Below, piece after piece: positions 11,601 through 22,746 of a stretch of 64,000 nt of DNA. Under the pieces are notes generated by a model. It made no database searches. It worked only from the letters and a program-made list of their open reading frames with translations, and was not told where the DNA came from. This DNA is from Nereocystis luetkeana. Taxonomy: Eukaryota > Sar > Phaeophyceae > Laminariales > Laminariaceae. Numbering within the stretch: the stretch's first letter is position 1; every line of letters starts with the position of its first letter. A program made the translations under genes and the position numbers. The DNA is taken from NCBI GenBank assembly GCA_031213475.1, contig JARUPZ010000013.1, forward strand, positions 8,703,338-8,767,337, given 5' to 3'.

Positions 11601-11646
11601 CATTTTGTTTTTTTTGAGTCCCAGAGGACTTAAAAAAAACGAAATG
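11601..11646. repeat. Near-perfect 21-bp stem hairpin
   Basis: CATTTTGTTTTTTTTGAGTCC pairs with the reverse complement at 11626-11646 with two mismatches around a CAGA loop. It could be a palindrome remnant of a small element or a structured RNA. I see no sign of either beyond the stem. Confidence 0.6.
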
Positions 11647-11649
11647 GGT

Positions 11650-14600
11650 GCCAAATATACGAAATACCCCTGGTATGGGATACCCAGGGTCGAAGAGGGA
11701 CATAGGAGGAGCTCGACGCGTTGGGATGAAGTTCCGATAAAGTTTCTTCGACCGGTTGGCAAGCGCACGATGGCCGAGGGAGAGCATGTGGCTGCCACGC
11801 GGCTTGTCTGCTGATGGCGCGAGCACATATGGGTGGGGAATCACCATGGGGTGCCCTCGCAAGAAACAGGGGGATCAGGAAGTGGCTCCGGCGGTATATA
11901 TTTCGACATGCGGCCCAGTCGACATTCAAACGTGTGCCATCGAACAGTGATGGCCGATACACAAGTTCTAGAGCACTCCGTAGAGAGCGGGTTGGACAAC
12001 AAGAACCGCCTGCTGTGGAGGGTGACTCACGTGTGCGAGTTGTGCCTATCCACCGTCGCTGTCAAGCGCTATCGACGCGAATCACGTGCTGCGGCGGTTG
12101 AGTCATTCCGAAAATTAGTACCGCGAAACAAATCGACTCTGCTTCTTCTTTACGTTTCGTTTTGTTTTTTGTTTTTTTTTCTCGTTTGGACTATTATACC
12201 TGCGGTTTGTTGCGACAAACGAACGTCTGTTCGTTTTGTTTCGTTTTCTTTGGTTTTTTTCCTTCGTTAAGACCGGCCCTAAGTCCAAACTTCCAAACAA
12301 TTGCCAACGAAGGACTTGGGGAAAACCCCTACCAATGCTTGGCAAAAAACTTGCCAAACAGGCAGATGAAAAAAAACTCAACTTGCTATTCTGGCCTTTT
12401 TTTATCCTAATGCAAGTCCTAAAAAAAAACATTCGCGCTGAGGAGCATGGCATGTTCACTTACTTGTTGTACTTATAAAATAAATGATTCTAAACAGCAA
12501 ATAAATCCAAAACTGCCAGAGTGCGAGGCATGCAAGCGTTCGTCATCAAGAACACAGCGGGCCTATTCAACAAACACGTGTGTCATGTTGATAACTCTGG
12601 CACGTTGTGACTCGCGATTGCTGCGAAAGCCGCGAACAGTGCCTGCCTGAAAAACCTGGGACAAACTACCAGGTATGTATTATACCACAGCAGTGGTGGG
12701 CTCCCGAAGTTAAGACGCATTTATTTCGTATGTTCTGTTATAAAATATTGGCTCACATCGGCAAATAAATTTTAAAACAGTTTCGCAAATTGGGTCAATA
12801 AACTCAGCTTGACAGCCGTGGGACCAACTCCGAGTCTTGTACAAACAAGGGAGTTAGATCAAGATCGGCAGAAAAAAGACAATTCCGGAATTGAGAGTAG
12901 ACCTTAATAATAACTTGACGGATGCTAGCCCCCTCAGAAATGCGTCGTCAAGCCCCCCCGAGCAGTAGATTTATCGGCAATAATATGTACACATGATTTG
13001 TCGTCAGAATGAGGGATTTGCAACCAAGATACGTCATACGAACTATGTCGGGGTTGTAGAATGGTTCACGCAAATACAGGATTGGTTTTTGGCGCTTTGT
13101 TGGGCCCAATAACGTACTACCCATCATAATGGATACGTTGTTTCTCGCCCAGCAGCATCTTCGACAACGACTTCCTAGCTTGGTATAAACCGAATCTATT
13201 ATCGGCGTGGAGATCAATTTCCTATTCTTAGTGAAATATCTTGTATCGGTGTTGTAGCTAGTGTGTTACGCTTCTTTGTGTTTAATGAAACCATTATCAT
13301 CAGGCGTTTTCACGAGCTTTTTTGAGCTACTCGATCGCAACTTGGATATTACTAAAACAAATCTATAGTGAGTCGTGTATCGCTGCCCACGACTAGTGCC
13401 GTCTGCCGCCGCCGACGCCCTCACAGACCCCATCACGAGTATCCCTCCATTTCGCGGGCTGTAGTCACTTGTGAGGGGCTGTACGTAGTAGCTGTCCGCA
13501 AGTAAGTGCGGTAGGTGCTAAACTTAACGTTCAGTTTTGGGGGGTTGTTTTATGTCTGGTTTGTGCATCCCGATTTTCGACCAATTTCGACCACCCGAAC
13601 ACCTTTTATTCGGGGTGTAGGCCAATCAGGAGAACCCGCGGGTAATCAAGAACCATAGAAACACAAGTTGGTGTGACGAATCTCTAGAAAGTTACGGTCG
13701 CTCTCCGGAAGGACGAACCAGCCAAAGTTTTAAACGCAGCGTGCTGAGATGGGGACGCTATATTTTTTCCCGATAAATCATCTAGAGATCAAGGTGACCG
13801 GAAACTCGGGGTTCAGCCCCCTAACACCGGGCGCTCACATTTATTACCGCGTTCTGTTTACGAGCGCTCATCTGCTTTGACTACGAGTATGATACATAGT
13901 TGACACCTTAAATATCATACTCGCATACATGCTATTAATAATACATGAATATTTCTAAAAACATACAGCATGGTGTGTGATCGAGGATTTCGTCGAAGCT
14001 CAGTTTAGCAAGACGTGTGATTCTTTAGTTAAGATTGCCTCGTGCCTGGAAACACCATCTAATCTATCTGTATATATATATATATTGAGGAAGACAAGCT
14101 CTCTGACGATGCCAAAAAAAAAAAAATGTGTTCGATGTGTGGCTGAGGCTACACGTAGCATGCCACTTGTATCGAGCGAGTAAGCAAGTATTGCGTTGTG
14201 CATTCCATACTCGTTACGAGGTATGTCCGATGTCGGGACTCTTTCCATCCCTATGGTTTGCCTATATTCGATATGTACTCGTTGGCACTTTCGTGTGTTG
14301 AAAACTTGTAAGTAAAAAATGAGCAGCTTCATCTTTTGGAGCAAGATGTGGGAGTAACGGTCGTTCTTAGGTTCGGATCTTAACGAGGGCTGTTTTTTAG
14401 TTTTTTTTCGGGTTTTTCCCGAAATTTCGGTAGTTTTTTCCCTATTATTATAGGAAATCCTTGGTACACAAAAATATTATGCGCAGGCACTCTAAATTGT
14501 TTCTGATTTTTTTTTCAGTTTTTCAGATATATATACTATTTTTTTTTGGTATTTTCCTGTTTTCCTTTCCCATTTTCCGGCAGGTGTACTTCCGGAGACT

Positions 14601-14715
14601 CGAGTATATAATATATCAGGAATAAAAAAAAATAAACAATCACAACTTTTTTTTTTTTTCAACCACAAAAATATTCAAAATATGAAATACAATAAAATAA
14701 ACCAAACCAGCGGGA
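11650..14715. other. About 3 kb of unrecognised, mostly unique sequence
   Basis: No gene is supported. The longest frames (11833-12270 plus, 12948-13217 minus) show no known motif. A TACCAGGTA site lies at 12667-12675. Poly-T runs and a short (TA)n occur near 14065-14085. If a host exon is present, I cannot recognise it. Confidence 0.4.
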
Positions 14716-15235
14716 TCACATTTGACACGAAACCGTGCCGAAACCGTCATGAGCCGTGCGAAACCGAGACCCTGTTGTACCGTTCCGCGACCGATAGAAC
14801 GGCGGTTTTTCTAGGGTTTCAGCGTTAAAAAAAAGATCCAACGGTTTTTGGAACTGTCTCTTGACGCACACGGTGCGGTACGGTTTTGTGATATTTCCAA
14901 CGGTGCGGTTCGGTGCGGTTTCCAGATATATATTTTTGTGAATCCTACGGTGCGGTGCGGTTTTGTGATAAATCATACGCTGCAGTTCGGTGCTGTTTTC
15001 AAGAATCGGAAATGCTACGGTTCTGTTCGGTGCTGTTTAAGGATCTCGGAAATCTAACAGTGGTGCGGTTCGGGTTTGTTCGAAATTCTACCGTGCGGTT
15101 CGGTGCGGTTTTCCTTTTTCGTAAAACCGACGGTGCCTTGCGGTGCGGTTTTCAGGAGGCAAACATCCTAGAGTGCGGTCAGGTGCGGTGAACAGCACCG
15201 AACCGCACCGAACCGATAGGAAAAACCGCACCGTA
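14716..15235. repeat. GGTGCGGTTCGGTGCGGTT repeat cluster
   Basis: About nine degenerate units of 40-50 bp contain GTGCGGTTCGGTGCGGTTTT. Both borders carry the opposite orientation (ACCGTGCC and AAACCG at 14730-14760, CACCGAACCGCACCG at 15196-15215), so the block could fold back on itself. The apparent ORFs in both directions come from the repeat. Confidence 0.65.
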
Positions 15236-15253
15236 ACTAATCCATACCTGGTA

Positions 15254-15683
15254 TTTATTTGGTGTTGGGTGCAGTTGGTTGAATGGGGAAGACAAATAGA
15301 TAGATAGGTGGTGATAATGGTTGAAAGAGTGAGGAAGGACACAACGTACTGCTTGTAGTCGTACTCGTACTTACTTGTGGGTGGCCTACGAGCAGGGGTC
15401 TGGTATTCGGTAGGAGGTCGGCCCGTTGAAAGGAGAAACGGGGTGTACATAACAGACACCAGGATAACCCTGATACATATTTGGTGTCGGGTGCAGTTGG
15501 TTGAATTGGGAAGACTGATAGATAGATAGTGATAATGGTTGAAAGAGTGAGGAAGGACACAACGTACTGCTTGTAGTCGTAGTCGTACTTACTTGTGGGT
15601 GGTCTACGAGCAGGGGTCTGGTATTCGGTAGGAGGTCGGCCCGTTGAAAGGAGAAACAGGGTTTACATAACAGACACCAGGAT
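15254..15683. repeat. 222-bp tandem duplication
   Basis: The segment from TTTGGTGTTGGGTGCAGTTG (about 15258) to ACAGACACCAGGAT recurs 222 bp downstream with few changes. Copy 1 starts next to a TACCTGGTA site (15245-15253) that copy 2 lacks. The minus-strand frames are duplicated accordingly and show no known domain. Confidence 0.85.
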
Positions 15684-16294
15684 ATTCTGGAAGGAATACA
15701 TACGCATGTATGTAGGGAAAAGCCAGCAACGATGGTAACGTAATGTACGAAGTATATACTATAAAACGGCCGAAGACGAAAACAGGATCTCCTGTTGTTT
15801 CATTTGAGCCCAAACCAGATTGACACCGACGGCAAGTCAAAATCGCACGCTACACGCGGTGGTCTGACGAGTAGCTAGCCATGAAATATAAAAAACATGC
15901 ATGTTATGGTTTGCGCATGAACATATTTCCAATTTTTCGATCCGATCCCTGATCGCTTTCGTATTTTACCCAGTTGGATAGGAAAAGTACCGGGGGTGAT
16001 TTCCTGTAGCTGGGCACCTGAAAAAAACTGGAAACAGCTCTACTAGATAGGTCTTGGAGAAACGTTCAAGTCATTCTGAGGCGAGAACAGCAGTACTGTT
16101 GCACATTTTCGGGGCAAACGCTCGTTGTTGTGCGATTGTGCAGATAGCATCATTTTCAACTGACTGCAAAATCCGACTGAGAACAATATGTCAAAGCTTC
16201 GAATGATTTAGTTATCACGTCTATTCACAAATGTACAACTACTTACCGCTTTAGTAATGGGCACACTCGGAGGTAATTTGTTCTTATACGTTAA
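15684..16294. other. No recognised gene upstream of the DIRS-like element
   Basis: I see no repeat family or frame with support. The sequence becomes element-like only at the AGAAAGGTTGT block at 16295. Confidence 0.4.
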
Positions 16295-16300
16295 AGAAAG

Positions 16301-16321
16301 GTTGTTGGTTATCGGTGCTTT
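16301..16321 (+). repeat. Putative A1 repeat block
   Basis: These 21 bp (GTTGTTGGTTATCGGTGCTT plus T) recur at 22652-22672, downstream of B1. The upstream AGAAAGGTTGT (16295-16305) recurs at 22349-22359 directly after B1. Together they look like the A1 and A2 ends of split direct repeats, but A2 has about 290 bp between the two blocks. Confidence 0.5.
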
Positions 16322-16383
16322 TTTTGTTTGTTTGTTTGTTTGTTTTTTTGTTTTTTTTTTTGAAGAAGCGGGAGAGAGCCAGG

Positions 16384-17643
16384 ATGGTTCGTCTGGGAGA
16401 CCTTCCGGACATCCACCAGAGGGAAGAAGAGGAGGAGGGGGCCACAGGAGACCTCCCGGACCCGCAGCACCGAGCAGGCCGAGGGCAAGGGGCGGTCGGT
16501 AACGCAGAGGTCGTGGAAGGAGCAGGGCGCGGCAACGGTAACGTGACCAGTAACACGTTAGGGGGTAGCGATACAGCAGCACGTAGGGTAAATTTTTCGC
16601 CAGACAGTCGTACGCGGCCGGGGCGGGGAGGACACATGTTAGGACAGCCATCACCGGGTCGTGGAGCTCGCCCGCCGCAAGGCCGGGGGCGAGGGTCCGG
16701 CCCGCATAGGGGACATACACAGGCCCATTGCACACACCATGCCCCTCGCCCGCCGCGCAACGATTTTTTCCGCCAATCGAACGGCCAGGCCCCCCCATGG
16801 TCGGGGGAAGGGAGTTCGTATGATAATGAGGCGGGGAGGCAGTGGGAACAAAACCCATATAGTATGATTGAGGAGCAATTGCGGGCAACTAGAGGCCCGT
16901 CGGGCCAGCCGCAATGGCAGCAGCAGCAGGGAAGAGGGGTAGAAGGACAGCAGGGAGCACACTGGGGGGAAGGGACAGAGTACCCATGGCAACAGCAGCA
17001 GTCAGGCCCGCCACAGCAGCAGCAGGAGTACACGCAGGAAGGACGGGGGGGATTCGGCGGTGTAAGCCAGTGGGAAGTAGAAGCATTGGGGCTGCAGCAA
17101 CAGCCAGGTTCACGCCAACAGCAGCAGGGGCAGACACACAACGGTCGGGGGGGGTTCGGGGGAATAAGTCCGTGGGAGGGAGGATCGTTACAGCAGCAAC
17201 CGCAGCAGAGGAGGGAGCCCGGGAGGTGGGGGGGAGCTTCCAGTCCGTGGAGGGTGGGAGCCGCAAAGCAGAAGCTTCAACTACAGCAGTGGCGAACGCC
17301 GGGAGAGCAGAGGCACCCGGGGCCAGCCCGGGGGTGGGAAGGCACCTCACACAGCACCGCTCTGCCATGGGGGGCATGTGAAACCGGAGGCCCACAGCAG
17401 GGGAATTTCGGGGCGGCGGGCGGAGCGCTGGCTTCTCAGGTCGGACCGCCGCCGGGTTGGGGGGGAGGGGGGGGCGAGGTGGGGGGGGGGGGGGGGGAGA
17501 TGGGGGGGGGGAGGGAGGGGAGCGGGGGGGGGGGGGGGGGGGTATGGCAAGCCCCCCGTTTTGGAGACAATATGGCGGAAGGCCGGCCGCAACACCGTAG
17601 TCTGGGCAGCAGTGCGCGGGAACAGGGCACCACCGCCGTTTGA
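16384..17643 (+). pseudogene. DIRS-like ORF1 (gag-like), N-terminal part
   Basis: The likely start is the ATG at 16384 (MVRLGDLPDIHQREEEEEGA); the upstream Phe-rich stretch is read from a poly-T tract. About 400 residues follow, rich in Gln, Gly, Pro and Arg with QQQQ runs, so low complexity and probably disordered. The poly-G tracts at 17455-17545 shift the reading frame, after which the useful frame continues in 17650-18601. No catalytic motif is seen. The call rests on position upstream of RT, as gag is placed in these elements. Confidence 0.5.
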
Positions 17644-17649
17644 AACGGC

Positions 17650-18601
17650 GGAGGCAGTAAGGTTGTCCGCCAGCGGGTTCGTCATGGAAGAGAAAGGGGC
17701 GTTTCAGGTGGCAGCACTGTGCGGAATGGATGTCCGGAACTTCGCGCAGAAGGGACATTTTGGGGGAGGGGGAGGGGGAAAGCAGGTGTCGCTGGACCAC
17801 AGGGTGGAAGCGCTGTTTTTACTCATAATTACGCTCGCGCAGTACGTGGTGGACGACACCGACGCGTCGGGGCAAGCGGCGCTGCGACGGTCGGGCAACC
17901 TGTCGGAATGCTTCAGAGTGGTGGCGCAGGGCGTCCAGAACTTTTATGCGCAGAACGCGCTGGTGGCGGCATCGAGGCAGTTCCAGGAAACCTTTGTGAA
18001 ATGCTTCAACGAGGACCTGCAGGAGTGGGCGGAGGAGGTGACTCGGAGGGGGCTCCTGTTGCAACAGGAACCCGGGAGTTCGTTCCCGGGACCGAGGGAG
18101 CTGGGCCCGATGCCGCTGCCCCCGTTTGAAAAAACACACTCGTGGATCTCAATGGCACCCGTCAATCTGATGCACATGGCGGGGTCGGAGGAGGGGGTCG
18201 GGGGAGGGGAAGGGGGGGGGGGGGGGAGGGGGACCCACGCGACGGGGTTCAAGACGGCAAGGGGGGCGGGGGGGGGAGAGGGGGGGACAGGCGGAGTCGG
18301 GGGAGGGGGTTGGGCGGGGGGAGGAGGGGCGGACAGGGAGCGGAGAGGAGGAGGGGGGGGGGGGGGGGGGGGCTTGCTTCGCATTCTCCAATTATGGCGC
18401 GTGTTTCCACGAGCCTCAGAATGGGAAAGCCGTGCAGGTACAGGCACTAAAAACAGCCGCAAGCTTTCAAGCGGCGCGTTCCTGCTGCGAGAAGAGGCGG
18501 AGTTGGGAAAACGCAAGAGGGAGGGAGAGGGGGGCGAGGCGGGGAACCGAAAGGGGGGAGGAGAAGGAGGAGAGGGCTTCGACAGACCAACGAAGAAATG
18601 A
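17650..18601 (+). pseudogene. DIRS-like ORF1, C-terminal part
   Basis: In the +2 frame a structured region reads EAVRLSASGFVMEEKGAFQV, then RVEALFLLIITLAQYVVDD and an alpha-helical looking stretch (VQNFYAQNALVAASRQFQET) before another poly-G tract (18200-18375). After that tract a third frame gives a Cys/His segment (CFAFSNYGACFHEPQNG) that might be a zinc-binding end, as in other DIRS Gag proteins, but the spacing is not classical. Either the G runs are miscounted or this copy is dead. The frame itself is open from 17378, overlapping the upstream part. Confidence 0.45.
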
Positions 18602-18853
18602 GGGCACGGGCTCCGCAATACGGCGGAGCCGACCAGACGAGCAACCAGCGGCAGCACCGGAGGGTCCACGATGACGGCAATGGCGGGGAGTTCGGGTTGG
18701 GCGCTGAGCCGTGAGGGGAGGCCGACTCCAGGGTCGGTGGTTTTGTCAGAAAAAGGTGCGATGACCAACCAACGCGTAGAGGAGCGAGGGCGTTGGCAGG
18801 TAGCACAGGGATTGTAAAATAAAGTACAAGGGGGGGAGGAGGCGGCCGCACGT

Positions 18854-21010
18854 TTGATGGAGGTCTTAGCCTCGACTGCCGGAGTGTTTTTGTCGCGAAT
18901 AACCCAGGGCGGGGGCGGGGCGGAGGGGGGGGGGGGGAGGGGGGGGGTAGGACAAGTGGTGCGTGGGTTAGGCGGGTCGTTGTCCGCACCCCATATGGAC
19001 CCGGAGCGCGTAGAAGCGTTCTTCGGGGACAAGCATAAATGCCCAGGAATCGACCACTTGAAACGTATCGCGCGAGTTGGGGTTCCAGTCGACGTGTTGC
19101 CAGGCGGAGCCCTAACGAAGGAGCTCGAATACGGGAACCATTCGAGCGCCAGTAACTTTGACGAAGCAGTGTGGGAAAAGGCGGTGGCAGACGTGGCATG
19201 GGGTAGAGCAATTGTTTTCCCCAAGGAACAAGCGGGACAGGTTCCGGGGTTGCGGGTGTCACCTATAGGGGTCGTAGAGGAGCGCGAGAAGATCAGAATT
19301 ATCCACGACATGACCTTTGAGCACAGGGACGGGGAATAGGGGGGGTCGGTGAATGCGACAACAGACTGGGATGAGATTCCAGCGTGTGCACTGGCGGGTG
19401 TGATGCACGAGGTGTTGCAGAGGGTTCTCGGTTTGAGGGTCAAGTTCGGAGAGAGAGCACGGATTCTCATTCAAAAAATGGATGTCAAAAACGCGTTCAG
19501 GCAGATTCCGGTAGACCCCGACGGCGCAGCCGCCTTCGGATACGTGTTGGGTCGGTACCTCTTTGTGGACTTACGCTTGCAGTTTGGGTGGCGGGGTAGT
19601 CCGGGGTGGTGGGGAGTGATATCGGCGGCGATGCCACATGCGCAGTGTAACGCAACTAAAGCATCAGCGTCATTCTCGCAGGCGGGGGACAGAGCAGTAG
19701 AGCACGTAACGATAGCACCGAGTACGGGGCGGCCGGTAGTCGGTTGGCCGGCAGAATGTGTAGTGCGGCCGGCGAAAGGGGGGGGGGCGAACGACACAGC
19801 TTTCGTAGTGTTTTTCATGGATGAAGCCATCTCGATAGAGGTACAGTGGGAAAAGGGGGGCGGGAGGTGTCTAGATCTGTCACGATCGTTAGCGTCGATT
19901 CATTTTGAGGCTATGGGCGAGCGGGGCGAGGGGGAAGAACCGTTGCTATCGCAAAAAAAGGTGACGGGTTGGGCAACGCAGCAGGAGGTGTTAGGATACG
20001 ATATAGATACAGAGAGTATGACCATTGCGCTGCCGCCACGAAAAGTCGACGATTTGCGCGCGCAAGTAGCTAAGTGGCCGGTGGGACGGGAAACGGCAAC
20101 GCTGAAGGAAGTATTAGTGCTAGCGGGGAAGTTGCACCATGCGTCATTTGTAATCCGGCCCGGACGGTACTTCGTCCGTCGGCTTCTGCAGCTTTCTAAT
20201 CTGCATCTTAATGGGGCGGAGCGGGCCGGGGGGAGGGGGGCGTGGGGTAGGCACAGGAAGCAGGCCGAAGCGAGACGAATTTTACGGTTGTCGTGGGAAT
20301 TCATGGCAGACGTGGGGTGGTGGAGATGGTTTTTGGAGAGAGGAGAGGGATACGGGGGAGAGAGCATAACAGTGCCGTCGTTCAGTTTCGTTAAGCAGCT
20401 GCCAAGTAGAACATAGTTTTCGAACGCGTCTTTGTCAGCGCTGGGTGGGCTGTGCATGGAGACGGGGGTGTACTGGAGGTTCGATTTACCGGAGGAAGTC
20501 CAGAGACGAACGATCAAGGGGGGTCAGGCGGTGAACGATTTGATTTCGATAAACCTGCTGGAGGTGATGGCCATGGTCATGACAGCGTTTGTGATGGTAG
20601 AGATGAGGGGAGAGAGACCGGATAGGAGAGGGAAAGCAGTTCTAATGAGAGCGGACAACGAGTCGGCCGTAGCCTGGGTAAAGAGATGCCGAGGGGGGGG
20701 GAAGAAGCAGGCAAGAGTAGGGGCGTTGATGAGAATGATGGGGGCATTGGAAGCAAAGGGGGGGTGGTGTTTTCAGGCAAGGCATGTACGCGGGGTAGAT
20801 AACCGGCTGGCAGATGGACTGACAAGGTGGGAGAAAAAACAGATCCCCGAGAAACTAACCGCAGAATGCCCCGAAATCGCCTGGCAGGTGCAGGAACTGG
20901 GGGACGGGGAGCGGCAGATGTTTTCGGAGATATTGCGCGAGGGTACGCCTATGGAAAAGTTGCAGCGTCGACTAGAAAAACTTACGAGGCAAATTGGAGG
21001 TTGTGGGTGA
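18854..21010 (+). pseudogene. DIRS-like reverse transcriptase and RNase H, two internal TAG codons
   Basis: One frame runs from 18854 to the TGA at 21008-21010, broken only by TAG at 19337-19339 and 20414-20416. RT motifs seen: REKIRIIHDMTF; motif A (KMDVKNAFRQIPVDPDGAAA); the QFGWRGSPGWWG block; and motif C read as VVFFMDEAIS. In motif C the usual second Asp is Glu. RNase H follows with ALGGLCMETGVYWRF, RADNESAVAWV and RGVDNRLADGLTR. The codon after 20413 should encode Trp by family comparison (T-W-FS.AS), so TGG to TAG is likely. These enzymes make the cDNA that the recombinase integrates. The stops and the Glu suggest this copy is inactive. Confidence 0.8.
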
Positions 21011-22120
21011 GTTGGAGGTCATTTGTCGGAAAAGGGAGCTGGTTGCAGAACGAGTTGGGGGAGATGGAGCTGGTAGCGGAGCTGACGGAATTTATGGGGT
21101 ATTGTTGCGCGGAAAAGGGGAACAAGGAGACGACAATTGCGGGGAAATTGGTAGCGATCAATTTTTACCACGAGCAGTTCGTCGGGCTGTCACTTCCTCT
21201 GGGTAACCCGTTGATCAGATCGGTGAAACAAGGAATTAAGAGGGCACACGTAGATAAGGGCTCCCAACAGAGAGTAAGGCGGCCGTTGACGTGGGGTATA
21301 CTGACGAGAATGCAGGAGAGTGTCCCATCCTGGGGGGTCGGGGGGAGGGTGGTGTGGATAGGATTGGCGTTGTCATATTTTCTGATGCTGCGGGCATCGG
21401 AATTATTCGCGGGGGGAAAAGGGGAGTTCCATAGTATTTATTGCCTGCGGAGGGGGGATGTGGCGTTTTTCAGGAATAACGAGCAGTTGGGGGAAGGCAG
21501 GAGGCAGGAGGCGGACAAGGTAGAGGTGAGATTCAGGGGATCAAAAAGGAGACCAAGGGAGGAAGGGGGCCGTTATAGTAAGGACAAGGGGAGGGGGAGG
21601 GGGTGGAGAGGGAGGGGGGGCAGTAGGTCTGTTGATGGAGCTTTTTAGCATGTACAGTAGCGGAGAGTTGAAAGGGGAAGCCCCTTTAATGGCTTTCCGG
21701 GGGGAAGAAGGATGGAGGGTATGGTCCAGGGGGCATGCAACCCAATGTTTGAGGAGTGGTATTGCCGACGTAGGGGGGAAGTGGAGGGTAGAGGGGAGGG
21801 GGGCCGGGGCGAGGTTGATTCCGGAAGAGTTCGCATTGCATTCGGGGAGGATAGGGGGGGCCACAAGGCTCGCGGCAAAACGAGTGCCAGAGGCGGTGAT
21901 CAAGAAGGAAGGAAGGTGGTCTTCGGACGCCTTTATGGTGTACGTTAGAGCAAACATGGAAGATCCAGTATGGGTATCAGAGGTACTAGGGGGGGGGGGC
22001 GGGAGAATACGAGAGACAGCCGGGTCAGGGGACTGGATGGGGATGAAAAATAGTAAAATTTGGGAAGGAAATCGCGGCCTCGTGAGGGGAGGCGTTCCCG
22101 TCGCGGAGCGCGACCGGTAG
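20827..22120 (+). pseudogene. DIRS-like tyrosine recombinase (one frame change)
   Basis: The frame overlaps the end of the RNase H frame by about 180 bp, as in DIRS-type elements. The N-terminal SAM-like region is seen as RKTYEANWRLWVSWRSF. The catalytic set is present: Arg in LMLRASELF (about 21390), HSGRIGGATR (21839 onward, H..R) and GRWSSDAFMVYVR (about 21908-21946, with the nucleophilic Tyr). The frame switches from +1 to +2 in the G-rich tract near 21615, where one base more or less would join both halves. This protein would insert the circular cDNA without the target duplications made by DDE integrases. Its last codons lie in repeat B1. Confidence 0.8.
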
Positions 22121-22348
22121 ATATGCCGACCGCGTTTCCGTTTATGTGTTTCGGGGAAGGCGTTAATACGCGGGGGGGGAAAGGGGCAGTGCAGCCCCTT
22201 CCCCCCCCCCCCCCTTTTGGCTGATTGTTTAGGCGTAAGGAAAGCGTATGCACGTGGGGGGGGGAAGGAGCAGAGCAGACCTTTCCCCCCCCCATCGGCT
22301 ATTTTTTCATATAATTCAAAGCATCTTTCGTGGAAGTAACAACCAAAG
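22094..22348 (+). repeat. Direct repeat B1 of the DIRS-like element
   Basis: About 255 bp are nearly identical to 23921-24179. They hold GTCGCGGAGCGCGACCGG (a small palindrome), poly-G and poly-C runs, and end TGGAAGTAACAACCAAAG. The tyrosine recombinase frame ends inside it. Confidence 0.85.
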
Positions 22349-22651
22349 AGAAAGGTTGTCTTAGAGACAACCTGTTGTTTGGAGGGCAACGGGTAGAAAG
22401 ATACACCAGTGTGTTGAATGACTAACGGGGGGTTTCACACAGAAACAACGGGATGTTTATTACGGGGTAATGGTAGAAGGAAATTATGTTGCGGCACGAA
22501 AGGAACGAGTAGGAACAGTCGCACTTGAAAAAGGAAAGCGAGTAGAGCAGCGGGAGCAGCGATATACCAGAGTCAATACTAGTCGGGGTCCCAGCACGAG
22601 CTGGGGAGAGCCAGGCGCCGAGTAGGGAGCGGCAGAGGACCGTCAGGCATC

Positions 22652-22672
22652 GTTGTTGGTTATCGGTGCTTT
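22652..22672 (+). repeat. Putative A2 repeat block
   Basis: This is the copy of the 16301-16321 block, located between B1 and B2 as expected of A2 in split direct repeats. Confidence 0.5.
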
Positions 22673-22746
22673 GTGTTTTTCCCACCCACCCTCCCGCATT
22701 TATTTCCACGGCGGATGGGCAAACGGAGGGGAAAGGGGCAGAGTAA

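Noticed and set aside
11095-11862. 255-residue minus-strand frame as a host gene
   Set aside because: It runs across both ends of the TIR element and a hairpin, with Phe runs from poly-A. No family is recognised.
16889-18391. Long minus-strand Pro-rich frames opposite the DIRS-like gag
   Set aside because: They mirror G-rich coding DNA on the plus strand and show no domain.
17944-19470. 508-residue minus-strand frame across the gag and RT of the DIRS-like element
   Set aside because: It is the antisense of the G-rich coding frames. Composition (Pro, Ser) follows from poly-C and no motif is visible.
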